Shown one piece after another: positions 9,886-18,966 of a stretch of DNA of 64,000 nucleotides. Position numbers and translations under genes: made by a program. Each line of letters begins with the position of its first letter. Position 1 is the first letter of the stretch. The notes under the pieces are model-generated. The model searched no databases. It was not told where the DNA came from and saw only the letters and a program-made list of their open reading frames with translations. Origin of the DNA: Roseiconus nitratireducens (GTDB lineage: Bacteria; Planctomycetota; Planctomycetia; Pirellulales; Pirellulaceae); contig NZ_VWOX01000016.1 in the NCBI RefSeq assembly GCF_008629675.1, positions 1 to 64,000 of the forward strand, read 5' to 3'.

Positions 9886-11646
9886 ATGTCTGATCACCCT
9901 GAGTCGACCCTCGAGAATGATTCGTCGCCGGTTCCCGCCTCCATGGGGAACGAGAAAGTTCAGGCGGATCGGGAGTTGCTTCGCGAGGCGCAGGCCAGCG
10001 GAAAAACACTCGGTGCCTACGTTCGGCTATCCGGCCCCGGTTGGTTGCAATCGGCGATCACACTCGGTGGCGGGTCACTCGCCGGGTCTCTGTTTTTAGG
10101 CGTGCTGGGCGGCACCAGCCTGCTGTGGTTGCAACTGATGGCGATCACGATGGGAGTCATCATGCTGTCGGCGATCAGCTACGTCACGCTGTCGACCGGA
10201 CGCCGACCGTTTGAAGCGATCAACCGCGAGATCAATCCCGCGCTTGGCTGGGGTTGGATCATTGCGACGGCCATGGCCAACATCATCTGGTGCATGCCCC
10301 AATTCAGTCTGTGTTACGACGCGTTGGACAAGAACCTTGCGGACCTGTCCGGAACCGGCGGCGGTTTGGGCGACGGTTTGGGTCCTAAGATCGCCGTGAC
10401 GGTGGTTCTCTTTTTGGCGGCCGGTTTCGTCGTCTTGCTGAACACGCGCCAGGGGCGCGCGGCGAAGCTGTTCGACGTTGTGCTCAAGTCGCTTGTCGGA
10501 ATGGTGGTGATCTGTTTCTTTGGCGTGGTCATCCTGTTGGCTGCCAAGGGGCAACTTGATTTTGCCGCCATCCTGGCCGGGTTCATCCCCGACTTTTCGC
10601 AATGGAATCAGCCGGCCGGGGACATGGCCGCGGCGGTGGCTGGGATGAGCGAGCCGCGTCAGGCGTTTTGGACCGATCAATTGGTCAGCACGCAACGCTC
10701 TGTCATGATCGCCGCGGCCGCCACCGCCGTCGGGATCAACATGACGTTCCTGCTGCCGTACTCGATGCTGGCACGCGGTTGGGACAAGCCGTTCCGCGGG
10801 CTGGCAAGGTTCGACTTGTCCACCGGGATGGCAATTCCCTACGTGTTGGTCACCAGCTGCGTGGTGATCGCAGCGGCCGCATCGATGCACAACAAGATCG
10901 ACGCCTCACTTGCGAGCGACGATTTGGCGACCATGCAGAAAAGTCCCTACTACGCCAGTGTGGAGCCGATTCTGTTGTCGCGTATTGACAGCGAGCTGAC
11001 CGAATCGGAAGCAGAGTCGATGCCCGTCGATGAGAAACTGCAGCTGGCGGCGGAATTGGACGAGAACGAAAAACGAGTGGCCCTGTCATTGGTCAAACGT
11101 GATGCGTTTCAACTTTCGACCACGTTGCAACCGTTGCTCGGTGCAAAGCTGGCCAACCTGGTCTTCGGCTTGGGCGTGTTCGGAATGGGGTTCTCCACGA
11201 TCGTGATCCTGATGTTGATCAACGGGTACGCGTTCCGAGAAATGGCCGGGCAGCCTGACGGGACCACGCCGTTCGTGATTGGCTGTCTGGTGGCGGGACT
11301 CAGTGGGGCCAGCTGGTTCTACGTCTGGGACAGCGAAGCCAAATTCTGGCTGGCCATCTTTGCCAGCAGCTTTGGTGCGATGTTGCTGCCGATCGCTTAC
11401 GTGACGTTCTTCCTGATGATGAACAGCAAGCGGATCTTGGGCGACGAGAAGCCGACCGGGGGCAGGATGATCGTCTGGAACGTGCTGATGCTGTTCGCCG
11501 TGATTGGCGCGATCGCGGCAGCCGTTTCCGCCATTCATGGAAAGGCCAACGACCCCAAGGCGTTCCCCGTGATCATGGGATTGTTGGTCGTTTACGGGAT
11601 TGCCATCGTGGTCGGGTTCACCGCCAAACGTGGCCAGACCGCGTGA
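9886..11646 (+). CDS. Nramp-related membrane transporter lacking the metal-site DPGN motif
   Basis: A 586-residue polytopic membrane protein with the LeuT-fold arrangement of the Nramp (divalent metal transporter) superfamily; about 11-12 membrane helices are visible. TM1 reads GPGWLQSAITLGGGSLAGSL, aligning with the Nramp GPGF...DPGN region, but the Asp and Asn that bind Mn/Fe are replaced by GGGS. The TM6 equivalent (INMTFLLPYSMLARGWDKP) likewise lacks the usual MPH. A soluble insertion of about 75 residues (KIDASLASDD... to ...ENEKRVALSLVKRDAF) sits in the second half. The fold family is fairly certain; the substrate is unlikely to be a classical Nramp metal and remains unknown. The start at 9886 (MSDHPEST) is chosen over an in-frame ORF start at 9646. 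Confidence 0.75.
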   Translation: MSDHPESTLENDSSPVPASMGNEKVQADRELLREAQASGKTLGAYVRLSGPGWLQSAITLGGGSLAGSLFLGVLGGTSLLWLQLMAITMGVIMLSAISYVTLSTGRRPFEAINREINPALGWGWIIATAMANIIWCMPQFSLCYDALDKNLADLSGTGGGLGDGLGPKIAVTVVLFLAAGFVVLLNTRQGRAAKLFDVVLKSLVGMVVICFFGVVILLAAKGQLDFAAILAGFIPDFSQWNQPAGDMAAAVAGMSEPRQAFWTDQLVSTQRSVMIAAAATAVGINMTFLLPYSMLARGWDKPFRGLARFDLSTGMAIPYVLVTSCVVIAAAASMHNKIDASLASDDLATMQKSPYYASVEPILLSRIDSELTESEAESMPVDEKLQLAAELDENEKRVALSLVKRDAFQLSTTLQPLLGAKLANLVFGLGVFGMGFSTIVILMLINGYAFREMAGQPDGTTPFVIGCLVAGLSGASWFYVWDSEAKFWLAIFASSFGAMLLPIAYVTFFLMMNSKRILGDEKPTGGRMIVWNVLMLFAVIGAIAAAVSAIHGKANDPKAFPVIMGLLVVYGIAIVVGFTAKRGQTA

Positions 11647-11679
11647 GCAGACTTTAGCGCCGCGGCGTGACCGATGGCT

Positions 11680-13047
11680 TCATGACGACGACTGGGCCAG
11701 CGCCAAAAGTTGGTCACGCTTCTGCAGGCGTTGGCGTTTCGCCGCGTCGGCCGCTTGATCGACGGGCGGTTGGATCTTGCCCAGCGTCAGGATCGCCTGG
11801 TCGGGCCGCCGAAGCACGCGAAGTTGGATTTGGGCCAGACGCAGACAGGCATCGTCGCTGGCGGGGCCTTGCTGGTCGATGACCACGGCCAGCGGACGGA
11901 TCGCGTTGACCCATTGCTTCGCCGCACCCAGCGATTGGGAGTAGTGCAGCAGTGTCTTCTCGGACAGTCCCGCGGCAATTTTCAGTTCGTCGATTTTCAG
12001 GAACGCTTGCTGGGCCGCCGGCAAGTTCCGTGTCTGCAGGCTGTTTCGAAGGATGTAGGCCAACCGATTGAACTCCGGGTGCGCCTGGCAGCGGGCCGAG
12101 ATCTCCTCGGGCGTTGTTTGCTGCGATTTCTTCTTGTGACGCAAGCCGCGTTTCAATCGGCCGGGCTTTACCGTGGGGGAGGATTTGCGCGCCGGCGGGG
12201 GCGCGGGGGCGGCCGCAGGGACGGGCATCGCCACTCCCAAGCGACGCGTTGCCGACGCGTCACCACCGCCCAAGGCGAGTGCCGTGCCCACGGGGTCATG
12301 GATCTCTTCGTGCTGCTCGGAATCCCGCTGGCGTTGCTTTGCGCCGTAGAAAAACGGGTACGCCTTCATCCAGTCGTTGCGTGACACCACATCCCAGCCT
12401 TCACAATCGACGGTGTCGGCGCGCAGCATGTGAAATGCGATCGGAGCACCGACCAGGGCGCCGATCATGTGTCCCATCGCGCCGGACATGCTGAATCCAC
12501 CCAGGATCAGATCGACAAGTTGCAAGAAGATGAAAAAAGCACCGAAGGAGATGATCCTCGCCTCGAACGTTCCAAACGCGACGAAGAATAAATAGAAACA
12601 TTCCAATTCGTTCTCCGGCGCCCAGATGATGGCGATCGCCATCAGTCCAAACACCACACCCGATGCCCCCAGCACGCTGCCTTCACCGGCCAGGAAAAAC
12701 ATCGGGATCTGCGCGATCGCCCCGATCGCCATGCAAATGGCAAAGTAGACGGCAGTGAATCTGGCCGTTCCGATCTTGCCCTCGACGATCAATCCGAAGG
12801 CGAACAGAAAGAACATGTTTCCCAACAGGTGAAAAATGTCGGCATGCATGAAGGCGCAGGTCAACCATTGCAGCGGGTTGATCTGGTTGAACTGCAGAAA
12901 CAGCCATTCGATGCTTTCGACTTCGACATTTCCCAGCATCAGCTGCACGGTCGTGGCACAAAAGATTGCGATGTTTGCCACGATGATGCTGGCCGTCGCG
13001 ATCGGCCAGTGGTACAGCGGCGCGTCGGTGCTGTAGGGGATGATCAT
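11680..13047 (-). CDS. Rhomboid-family intramembrane serine protease with extended C-terminus
   Basis: A 455-residue membrane protein. The N-terminal about 215 residues form a six-helix rhomboid domain: HADIFHLLGNMFF (residues 68-80, the HxxxxHxxxN motif), catalytic Ser129 in GASGVVFG and catalytic His193 in SGAMGHMIGALVG. It would cleave transmembrane substrates in the cytoplasmic membrane. Residues from about 230 are soluble: a Pro/Lys-rich linker, then a helical region with TPR-like spacing (LAYILRNSLQTRNLPAAQQAFLKI). The ATG at 13047 gives a membrane helix at residues 14-38; the open frame continues upstream to 13380 but that part is repeat-derived. It is convergent with the transporter gene, 33 bp apart. 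Confidence 0.9.
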   Translation of the reverse strand: MIIPYSTDAPLYHWPIATASIIVANIAIFCATTVQLMLGNVEVESIEWLFLQFNQINPLQWLTCAFMHADIFHLLGNMFFLFAFGLIVEGKIGTARFTAVYFAICMAIGAIAQIPMFFLAGEGSVLGASGVVFGLMAIAIIWAPENELECFYLFFVAFGTFEARIISFGAFFIFLQLVDLILGGFSMSGAMGHMIGALVGAPIAFHMLRADTVDCEGWDVVSRNDWMKAYPFFYGAKQRQRDSEQHEEIHDPVGTALALGGGDASATRRLGVAMPVPAAAPAPPPARKSSPTVKPGRLKRGLRHKKKSQQTTPEEISARCQAHPEFNRLAYILRNSLQTRNLPAAQQAFLKIDELKIAAGLSEKTLLHYSQSLGAAKQWVNAIRPLAVVIDQQGPASDDACLRLAQIQLRVLRRPDQAILTLGKIQPPVDQAADAAKRQRLQKRDQLLALAQSSS

Positions 13048-13497
13048 GGAGATCCGGTGCCGGTGGATGCCACGAGGGAGAAGGGAGGTTCGTGAGACAA
13101 GCTGCCCGCTTTGAACCGCGGAAAGGTCACATCGGCGGGCGCGGGCGGGGACGGTGCGGCCGTCTACTGTACACCGATTTGCCGGCTGTTTGGGGAACCC
13201 CGGGCGCTGGCGAGCGTTTTTGTGGTGCGGATCAGCCTGAAAGAGCTGGCGGAGCGGGGTAGCGGCGTTGCGAATCGTCCACGCTCTGGCGAGCGTGGTT
13301 ACGACGCGTGTTCGAGCCAGGTAGCTACCGTCGCCCGACGGTGGCTGTCGCGTGTTTCTCACGCTTTGGTTGCGAACCACGCTCTGGCGAGCGTGACTAC
13401 GGCGTGTGATCTAGCCGGTCTCGCCCGGTAGCTACCGTCGCCAGACGGTGGCTGTGAATGAAATCCTCATCGTTTCTCACCTGCCGTCGTGGGGTCG
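13048..13497. repeat. Intergenic gap with family A palindromic repeats
   Basis: Between about 13278 and 13454 lie two copies each of CCACGCTCTGGCGAGCGTGG-type and GTAGCTACCGTCG-type palindromes, the same elements as at 6043-6335 but with different spacers. The remaining part (13048-13277) shows nothing recognisable. The gap separates two minus-strand genes. Confidence 0.75.
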
Positions 13498-15180
13498 TCA
13501 CAGTTCGGCGGCCAACTGTTCGCGAAAGATCTTGCTGTTGTGCCGGATGTCGACCGGCAACGGCGTGTCGCGGATGATGATGTCTTCGATCGTCCGCGTC
13601 AGCGGATTACGAGATGCCAATTCCAGGAGTTCTGCAGCTAGTTGATCGGACTGGGCCTTGTTCTGCGGGCGATGTTCCTTGACGGGCTCGATCAGAATCA
13701 CCGGCGTTTGGTCACCGGGGATGCCGCGGCCGACCAGGGCGGATCGGTAAACGCGAGGATGCGCATTAAAGATCGCTTCGCAGGGAACGGTGTACCAGCT
13801 CCGTTTACCGCGCGTGACGCGATGTGCCTTGCGCCCGCAGAACCAGAAACGGTCCTCCGCATCCAGGTATCCGACGTCACCCATACGATGCCACACGATG
13901 TCTCCGTCGGAGACCTTGTGCATCGGGTTTTGATCTGTCCGGACGACGTACCGTCGCGTGACCATGGGGCCGGTCACGATCAGCTCGCCGATTTTTCCCC
14001 GTGGCATCTCCTGGATCCGATCGATCGATTCGATTGGACCGTCATCAATTTGGATCACTTTCCACTGGACGCCGTCGAATCGCGTTCCCACGCACACGCC
14101 CTTGCCCTTGGCCGCGGCCGGTCCGGTTTGCGAGATCACTTCGCGGGATTCGATCGATGCGATCGGGAGCGCTTCGGTGGCACCGTACGGAGTAAAAATC
14201 TCCGCATCCTCCGCGACCAATTGGCGAAGCTTCGCCAGAGTCGCCGCGGGAACCGGCGCCCCGGCCGAAAGGACCCGACGCAGTGTCGGGAAAGGACGGT
14301 CGATGTTTTGGGCTTCGCACCAGCGGACGACGGTGTTCCAGAGCGCCGGCGAACCGAACGCCTGATCGATCTCCCACTGACGCGCCGCTTCGATCAACCG
14401 TTCCGGGTGCACATCGGCCGGCCGCGTCGGATCCATGTCGGGGATGATGGTGGTCACGCCCATCACGGCATCAAACAATCCGAACAGCGGAAAGCAGGCC
14501 AGGTCGCGAGAACCACGGTGGATGTCGTAGCGTTCGCGGATGCGATCAATTTGCGCGTGGAAGGTTGCGTGGGTGTACAGCACGCCTTTGGGTGGACCGG
14601 TGCTGCCGGTGGTGAAGATCACCGCGGCCGGGTCGGGGCGGTTGATCTGCGGAAGCAACGCTTCGCGCTTGGCTTGCGGAACGTCTTCGCCGATTTGCAG
14701 GATCTGGTCCAGCGTCTTGCCGCCCCAGAAGTACCGCCGTCCCACCGTCACGTTCCAGCGGGCGTCGGGAAACCGGTTCCGCAGCAGCGAACGCACCGCC
14801 TGGGCTTTGGGGATGCCGACGAAACCGTCCGGTTTGGCTTCGGCCAGGCACCGCAACAAATGTTTTCGTCCCATTCCGGGATCGATCAGGACGACCACCA
14901 CGCCGGCCTTCAACAGGGCGAACACCAGTTCAATGAACGGGGCGCCAAACGGAACCAGCATCGCGATCCGCATTCCGGGCTGGATGCCCCAACGCACCAG
15001 CCCGCAAGCAATGGCTTCGCTGCGGTCGTCCAGGCTTTGAAAGGTCGTCAGCGCGTAACTTCGATTGCCGTCAGCGGTCGGCGGCCCGCTCGGTTGCGCG
15101 ATCGCGATCGCTCCGGGCGCAAGCGAGCTGACGACGCGTAGCCGTGAGGCGACGTTTCCGTCTCGGACGTGGCTGGTCAT
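13498..15180 (-). CDS. OleC-like AMP-dependent ligase (acyl-CoA / beta-lactone synthetase family)
   Basis: A 560-residue member of the ANL adenylate-forming superfamily. The ATP-binding P-loop-like motif reads FTTGSTGPPKGVLYTH, followed by TPYGATEALP (A5), HRMGDVGYLDAEDRFWFCGR (A7-A8) and a C-terminal domain ending near NSKIFREQLA with the A10 Lys. Overall organisation (short N-terminus, GRKHLLRCLAEAKPDGFVGI, SAGAPVP) most resembles the OleC group, which turns beta-hydroxy acids into beta-lactones in long-chain olefin synthesis. No oleA, oleB or oleD is nearby; instead it is the third gene of an operon with mch and a RimK-like ligase, 12 bp after the latter. A role on another carboxylic acid is therefore possible. 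Confidence 0.8.
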   Translation of the reverse strand: MTSHVRDGNVASRLRVVSSLAPGAIAIAQPSGPPTADGNRSYALTTFQSLDDRSEAIACGLVRWGIQPGMRIAMLVPFGAPFIELVFALLKAGVVVVLIDPGMGRKHLLRCLAEAKPDGFVGIPKAQAVRSLLRNRFPDARWNVTVGRRYFWGGKTLDQILQIGEDVPQAKREALLPQINRPDPAAVIFTTGSTGPPKGVLYTHATFHAQIDRIRERYDIHRGSRDLACFPLFGLFDAVMGVTTIIPDMDPTRPADVHPERLIEAARQWEIDQAFGSPALWNTVVRWCEAQNIDRPFPTLRRVLSAGAPVPAATLAKLRQLVAEDAEIFTPYGATEALPIASIESREVISQTGPAAAKGKGVCVGTRFDGVQWKVIQIDDGPIESIDRIQEMPRGKIGELIVTGPMVTRRYVVRTDQNPMHKVSDGDIVWHRMGDVGYLDAEDRFWFCGRKAHRVTRGKRSWYTVPCEAIFNAHPRVYRSALVGRGIPGDQTPVILIEPVKEHRPQNKAQSDQLAAELLELASRNPLTRTIEDIIIRDTPLPVDIRHNSKIFREQLAAEL

Positions 15181-15192
15181 GGGCGGGGCGCT

Positions 15193-16143
15193 TCAAGCCT
15201 GGATGAGGGAGGTTTGTCGTTGCAGCGTTTCGACGATGCATTCGGCCAACGACGGCTCGATGACACTCTGGGCGCCTTTCCAGCCTGGGATCGCGTTGAC
15301 CTCCAGAAAAAGGGGAGGCCCATTGTCGTTGTCGATCAGATCGACCGATGCATAGACCAGCCCCAGCATGGCGGCAATTCGACGTCCGGATTCGGCCATT
15401 GTCTCGGAAACCGAAGCCGCGCGGCAGACCGCTCCGGCCGACACGTTGCTGCGAAATCCTTCGTCGTTTTCGCGCCGGACCGCGAACACCCGGTGGCCGA
15501 TGACCAGCAATCGCGTGTCACGTCCGCCTGGCGGGATGAAACGCTGCACCTGCAAAACCGATTCCAGTTTGTCCAGGGTCGAGAAACACGTCCAGGCAAG
15601 CTGTGGGTCGCGGATCCGCATCACGCCCCGCCCTTCACCGCCAAGTACCGGTTTGACGACGCAGTCCCCGCCCAAGTCGTCGAATGCGGCCATCGCCGCG
15701 GAACGTGATTGCACAAACCGCGTTTCGGGGATCGGGTAGCCTGCCGCCGCCAGTCGCGCCAGCGTGGCAAACTTGTCGATCGCCAGTTCCAACGCTCGCG
15801 GCGGATTGACGACCGGGATCGGTTGGTCCCCGATCCGATCCGAAAGCGCGTGAAGAATCGCCAGGCGAAACGTCAGACGGTCCAGCGACGCCATCGGCAT
15901 GGTTCGTGTCAGGATCGCGTCGTGGTCCTGCAACCGGATGCCATCTTCACATCCAGGAAGCCCGGATCCGGACGCATTCAGGCGCAGCTTGCCGGTCGCG
16001 ACGCTGGCGGCCAGAGCTTCGTAGGGCACGATCTGAAGCCGGCAATTCATGCGTCGCGCCGCGGCGCGAAGCTCTTCGGCGTGCCATCCTGCGGACGGAC
16101 CGATCATCAGAAACCGGTGTCGATTCAAGCCGGCTCCGTTCAT
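15193..16143 (-). CDS. RimK-like ATP-grasp ligase linked to tetrahydromethanopterin genes
   Basis: A 316-residue ATP-grasp protein of the RimK family, which adds amino acids (often glutamate) to a carboxylate. Visible motifs: VVKPVLGGEGRGVMRI (ATP-binding Lys and Gly-rich loop), DTRLLVIGHRVFAVRR, and the Mg-binding LFLEVNAIPGWKG near the C-terminus. Its ATG overlaps the TGA of mch by 4 nt (ATGA at 16140-16143). RimK-like genes accompany H4MPT genes in methylotrophs and planctomycetes, where they are thought to glutamylate the cofactor (as MptN does in archaea). I infer that function here from context. Confidence 0.82.
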   Translation of the reverse strand: MNGAGLNRHRFLMIGPSAGWHAEELRAAARRMNCRLQIVPYEALAASVATGKLRLNASGSGLPGCEDGIRLQDHDAILTRTMPMASLDRLTFRLAILHALSDRIGDQPIPVVNPPRALELAIDKFATLARLAAAGYPIPETRFVQSRSAAMAAFDDLGGDCVVKPVLGGEGRGVMRIRDPQLAWTCFSTLDKLESVLQVQRFIPPGGRDTRLLVIGHRVFAVRRENDEGFRSNVSAGAVCRAASVSETMAESGRRIAAMLGLVYASVDLIDNDNGPPLFLEVNAIPGWKGAQSVIEPSLAECIVETLQRQTSLIQA

Positions 16144-17156
16144 ACACCGAAGGACTCACGCAACACGTCGGTCATCACCTGGCCCGCTGAAAACGTCTTT
16201 CCGGATCGCAGGTTGTGCATCGTGACCACCGCCGGACTGAACAACGCGGGATCGACCGCGTAAAAGTCGTGGTCGTAGTCCGCAAAAATCTGGGCGAACG
16301 GTCGTCCGTGGTCCCGCGATTGGCTGCTGGGAACACGATCGTAAACCGATTCCACGTCCTGGTCCTCGCAATCGACCCACAACGTCACCGTGGCACCGTA
16401 CAGCATCGCGTCGTTGGTGCGTCCGATCCCGCCAACGGTGTCCGCTTTCTTTGCCGGCGGCGGCAAGGGAGCGCAACCGGTTGCCGAAACCACGCGACCA
16501 ACGTCGAAGTGAAGCGAATGCAACTTGTGCATCGCGGTTTCCACGCTTCGCGAAACGACCTGTACGGATCCCGCGATCGAACTGCTGGGGGCAACGGCCA
16601 AGCGGATCGACTCTGGCGGAAGGCCACATTCTTCGGCCATCACCGCGATTGCCGAGGGCGTCGGCAGCTGGTCCGATTCCAGGACGCCACAGGCGAGGCG
16701 GGCGTCTGCGTCCGCGAGCGCATACTCTCGCAGCACGTCTTCGCGTCCGCGGAGCAATCGCATCGGACCGCTCCCCATCGCAAAGAAATCATCGCTTTTG
16801 ACGGGCCATCCGGCGTACTGGCATCCCAAACAACCCAGCAACGGCGCGTCGGTGCGGACGTACACGGCGTTGTTGGAAACCAACCGGTCGGGATCACACG
16901 GTACCAGCACGACGTCGGCCAGATCGGCCAAACAAAGCCGCGCCAATTCCAGTCCGCCGGCGAGTGTTCCGGTGGTGTCGACGCCAAAATCCCAAACCTC
17001 CGCTCCCGCCACGTGAGCGACCTTTCCGCCGCGGGGATCGCGATCGGCCAGTTCCGTCAAACGCCGTCCCGCAGCTGCGTTTGGCCCCGGCGATGCGTCC
17101 GCTGCGGGGGGAGTCTTCGGGGAGGAGTTCGACCGTGATTCGGAGCGTGCATTCAT
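16140..17156 (-). CDS. mch: Methenyltetrahydromethanopterin cyclohydrolase
   Basis: Interconverts methenyl-H4MPT and formyl-H4MPT in the tetrahydromethanopterin-linked C1 pathway for formaldehyde oxidation. The 338-residue product has the family motifs DFGVDTTGTLAGGLELARLC, GCQYAGWPVKSDDFFAMGSG (residues about 112-135) and GGIGRTNDAMLYGATV. The N-terminal about 25 residues are Ser/Pro-rich and non-conserved, so initiation may be slightly further in. A long open frame continues upstream on this strand to 17783 but is only the shadow of def. First gene of the mch / ATP-grasp / AMP-ligase operon, divergent from def. Confidence 0.93.
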   Translation of the reverse strand: MNARSESRSNSSPKTPPAADASPGPNAAAGRRLTELADRDPRGGKVAHVAGAEVWDFGVDTTGTLAGGLELARLCLADLADVVLVPCDPDRLVSNNAVYVRTDAPLLGCLGCQYAGWPVKSDDFFAMGSGPMRLLRGREDVLREYALADADARLACGVLESDQLPTPSAIAVMAEECGLPPESIRLAVAPSSSIAGSVQVVSRSVETAMHKLHSLHFDVGRVVSATGCAPLPPPAKKADTVGGIGRTNDAMLYGATVTLWVDCEDQDVESVYDRVPSSQSRDHGRPFAQIFADYDHDFYAVDPALFSPAVVTMHNLRSGKTFSAGQVMTDVLRESFGV

Positions 17157-17369
17157 GCGTCCGATCGTGCCGCAAGCGGGTCCGCCTGTCGAGAGGGGGC
17201 GGACGACCCTGGTTGCCCCCGCGTCGCCGACCGGGCGTCCGTTGACCGGTCTGCCAGGTTCGCCGCGGGGCATCAAAACGCCAGAATTCGTGCTACCCCG
17301 AATGACAGGATCGTCGCAATCGGTCATCCTATTCGGTTGGTCCGAGTTACTTCCGTTTTGCATTCCGCC

Positions 17370-17954
17370 ATGCCGCTTGAAGTCATTTATTACCCGCATC
17401 CGACGCTTCGTTTCGTCAGCAAGCCGGTGCGTCGCGTGGACGCCGATTTGCGCCGCATCGCCGACGAGATGCTGGACTTGATGTACGAATCCAAGGGCGT
17501 CGGTTTGGCGGCCAACCAGGTGGATCTGCCGATCCGGATGTTCGTCGTCAATCCGACCGGCGAAAAAGGCAGTGGCGAAGAATTCGTCATCATCAATCCC
17601 GAAATCCAACGCCCCAAAGGCAGCGAGACTGCCGAGGAGGGGTGTCTGAGCTTGCCGGGGCTGCAGGGAGACGTGATCCGTCCGAAATCGGTCCGCGTCA
17701 GTGCCTTTGACATTCAGGGCAACCCATTTGAAGCCACGTTGGAAGGGTTTCTCGCCCGGATCTTCATGCACGAGAACGACCACCTGGATGGGACGCTGTT
17801 CTTCGATCGGATGAGCAAGGAAGCTGCGTCAGAGCTGCAACCGGGGCTGGAAGAGTTGGAGATCGATTTCCGCTCCCGTCAGAAGACCGGTTCGGTGCCG
17901 TCGGATGAAGAATTGATTCGGCGGCTTTCGGATTGGACCGACCGCTACTGTTGA
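17370..17954 (+). CDS. def: Peptide deformylase
   Basis: Removes the formyl group from the N-terminal methionine of new proteins. The 194-residue protein carries all three deformylase motifs: GVGLAANQ (43-50), EEGCLSLPG with metal ligand Cys92, and HENDHLDG with His134, catalytic Glu135 and His138. The ATG at 17370 begins MPLEVIYYPHPTLR, the usual N-terminus; an in-frame start 11 codons earlier is unlikely. It is followed after 58 bp by fmt, which supplies the formyl group, the common def-fmt arrangement. Confidence 0.96.
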   Translation: MPLEVIYYPHPTLRFVSKPVRRVDADLRRIADEMLDLMYESKGVGLAANQVDLPIRMFVVNPTGEKGSGEEFVIINPEIQRPKGSETAEEGCLSLPGLQGDVIRPKSVRVSAFDIQGNPFEATLEGFLARIFMHENDHLDGTLFFDRMSKEAASELQPGLEELEIDFRSRQKTGSVPSDEELIRRLSDWTDRYC

Positions 17955-18012
17955 CGCGACGCAGCGGGATCCGCGTATCCCAACGTCTCCTTCACCGTCC
18001 AGGAAGAATATT

Positions 18013-18966
18013 TTGCGAGTCATCTTGATGGGAACCGGCCCGTTCGCGGTGCCGACCTTCGATGCCATTTGTTCCGCCGGGCACGAAGTCGCCCTGGTCG
18101 TCACCAAACCCGAACCTCCGGTCAAGAGCCGCAAGGGGCCGCCCCCGGCGCCGGTCCGTCAGTGGGCGGTCGGCCGCGAGTTGCCCGTCTTTGATCCGGA
18201 AAACGTCAATGATGTCGACGCCGTCGAGACATTGAATCGGCAAGCCGCCGACTTGCTGGTGGTGTGTGACTATGGACGCATCTTGAAACCGGAGGTGTTG
18301 GAGAGCTCAACGCTTGGCGGCATCAATTTGCACGGCTCGCTGCTGCCTGCCTACCGCGGCGCCGCGCCGGTGCAGCGGGCATTGCTCAGCGGAGATCGTG
18401 AAACGGGCGTGAGCGTGATTCACATCACGCCGCGGCTGGACGCGGGCCCGGTGCTGGGTCAGCAGGTGACCGAGATTCGGTCGGACGAGACGGCGGGCGA
18501 GTTGGAGGAGCGGCTGGCGGATTTGGGGGTCGCATTGACGCTCGAGTGCATCGACCAGCTGAGCCAATGGGATGGGCAAACCGCCATCGGCACGGCGCAG
18601 GAGGCGGCAAAGGTCAGCAAGGCACCTCGGTTGAGTAAGTCGGAGGCCGCGATCGATTGGAATCGCACTTCGCGAGAGATCGATTGCCACGTCCGTGGGA
18701 TGCAGCCCTGGCCGGTCGCCTTCGCGCAGTTGGCCGTGCGTCCGGACAAACCGCCGTTGCGGCTTGCGATCTTGCAAGTTTCACCGGCCGACTGCGAACC
18801 GACCGACCTGTCGCCGGGCCAAATCGTCGACCCCCAGGAATTCACCGTGGCGACGCAAGACGGTTCGCTGCGGATCGATCGTCTGCGGCCCGCGGGGAAA
18901 CGGGAAATGACGGGCCAGGAATTCGTTCGTGGACACCAGTTGAGCCGTGGAACGTCGTTGTCGTGA
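18013..18966 (+). CDS. fmt: Methionyl-tRNA formyltransferase
   Basis: Transfers a formyl group from 10-formyl-tetrahydrofolate to initiator Met-tRNA. The 317-residue protein starts with MRVILMGTGPFAVPTF, has the folate-binding and catalytic segment INLHGSLLPAYRGAAPVQRA and the following RLDAGPVL (catalytic Asn, His and Asp all present), and a C-terminal tRNA-binding domain. Initiation is at TTG 18013, the only position giving the complete Rossmann start. It lies 58 bp downstream of def on the same strand. Confidence 0.95.
   Translation: MRVILMGTGPFAVPTFDAICSAGHEVALVVTKPEPPVKSRKGPPPAPVRQWAVGRELPVFDPENVNDVDAVETLNRQAADLLVVCDYGRILKPEVLESSTLGGINLHGSLLPAYRGAAPVQRALLSGDRETGVSVIHITPRLDAGPVLGQQVTEIRSDETAGELEERLADLGVALTLECIDQLSQWDGQTAIGTAQEAAKVSKAPRLSKSEAAIDWNRTSREIDCHVRGMQPWPVAFAQLAVRPDKPPLRLAILQVSPADCEPTDLSPGQIVDPQEFTVATQDGSLRIDRLRPAGKREMTGQEFVRGHQLSRGTSLS

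Noticed and set aside
13642-15141. A 499-residue plus-strand frame opposite the AMP ligase
   Set aside because: The minus-strand protein has all ANL motifs; the plus-strand frame is low-complexity shadow.
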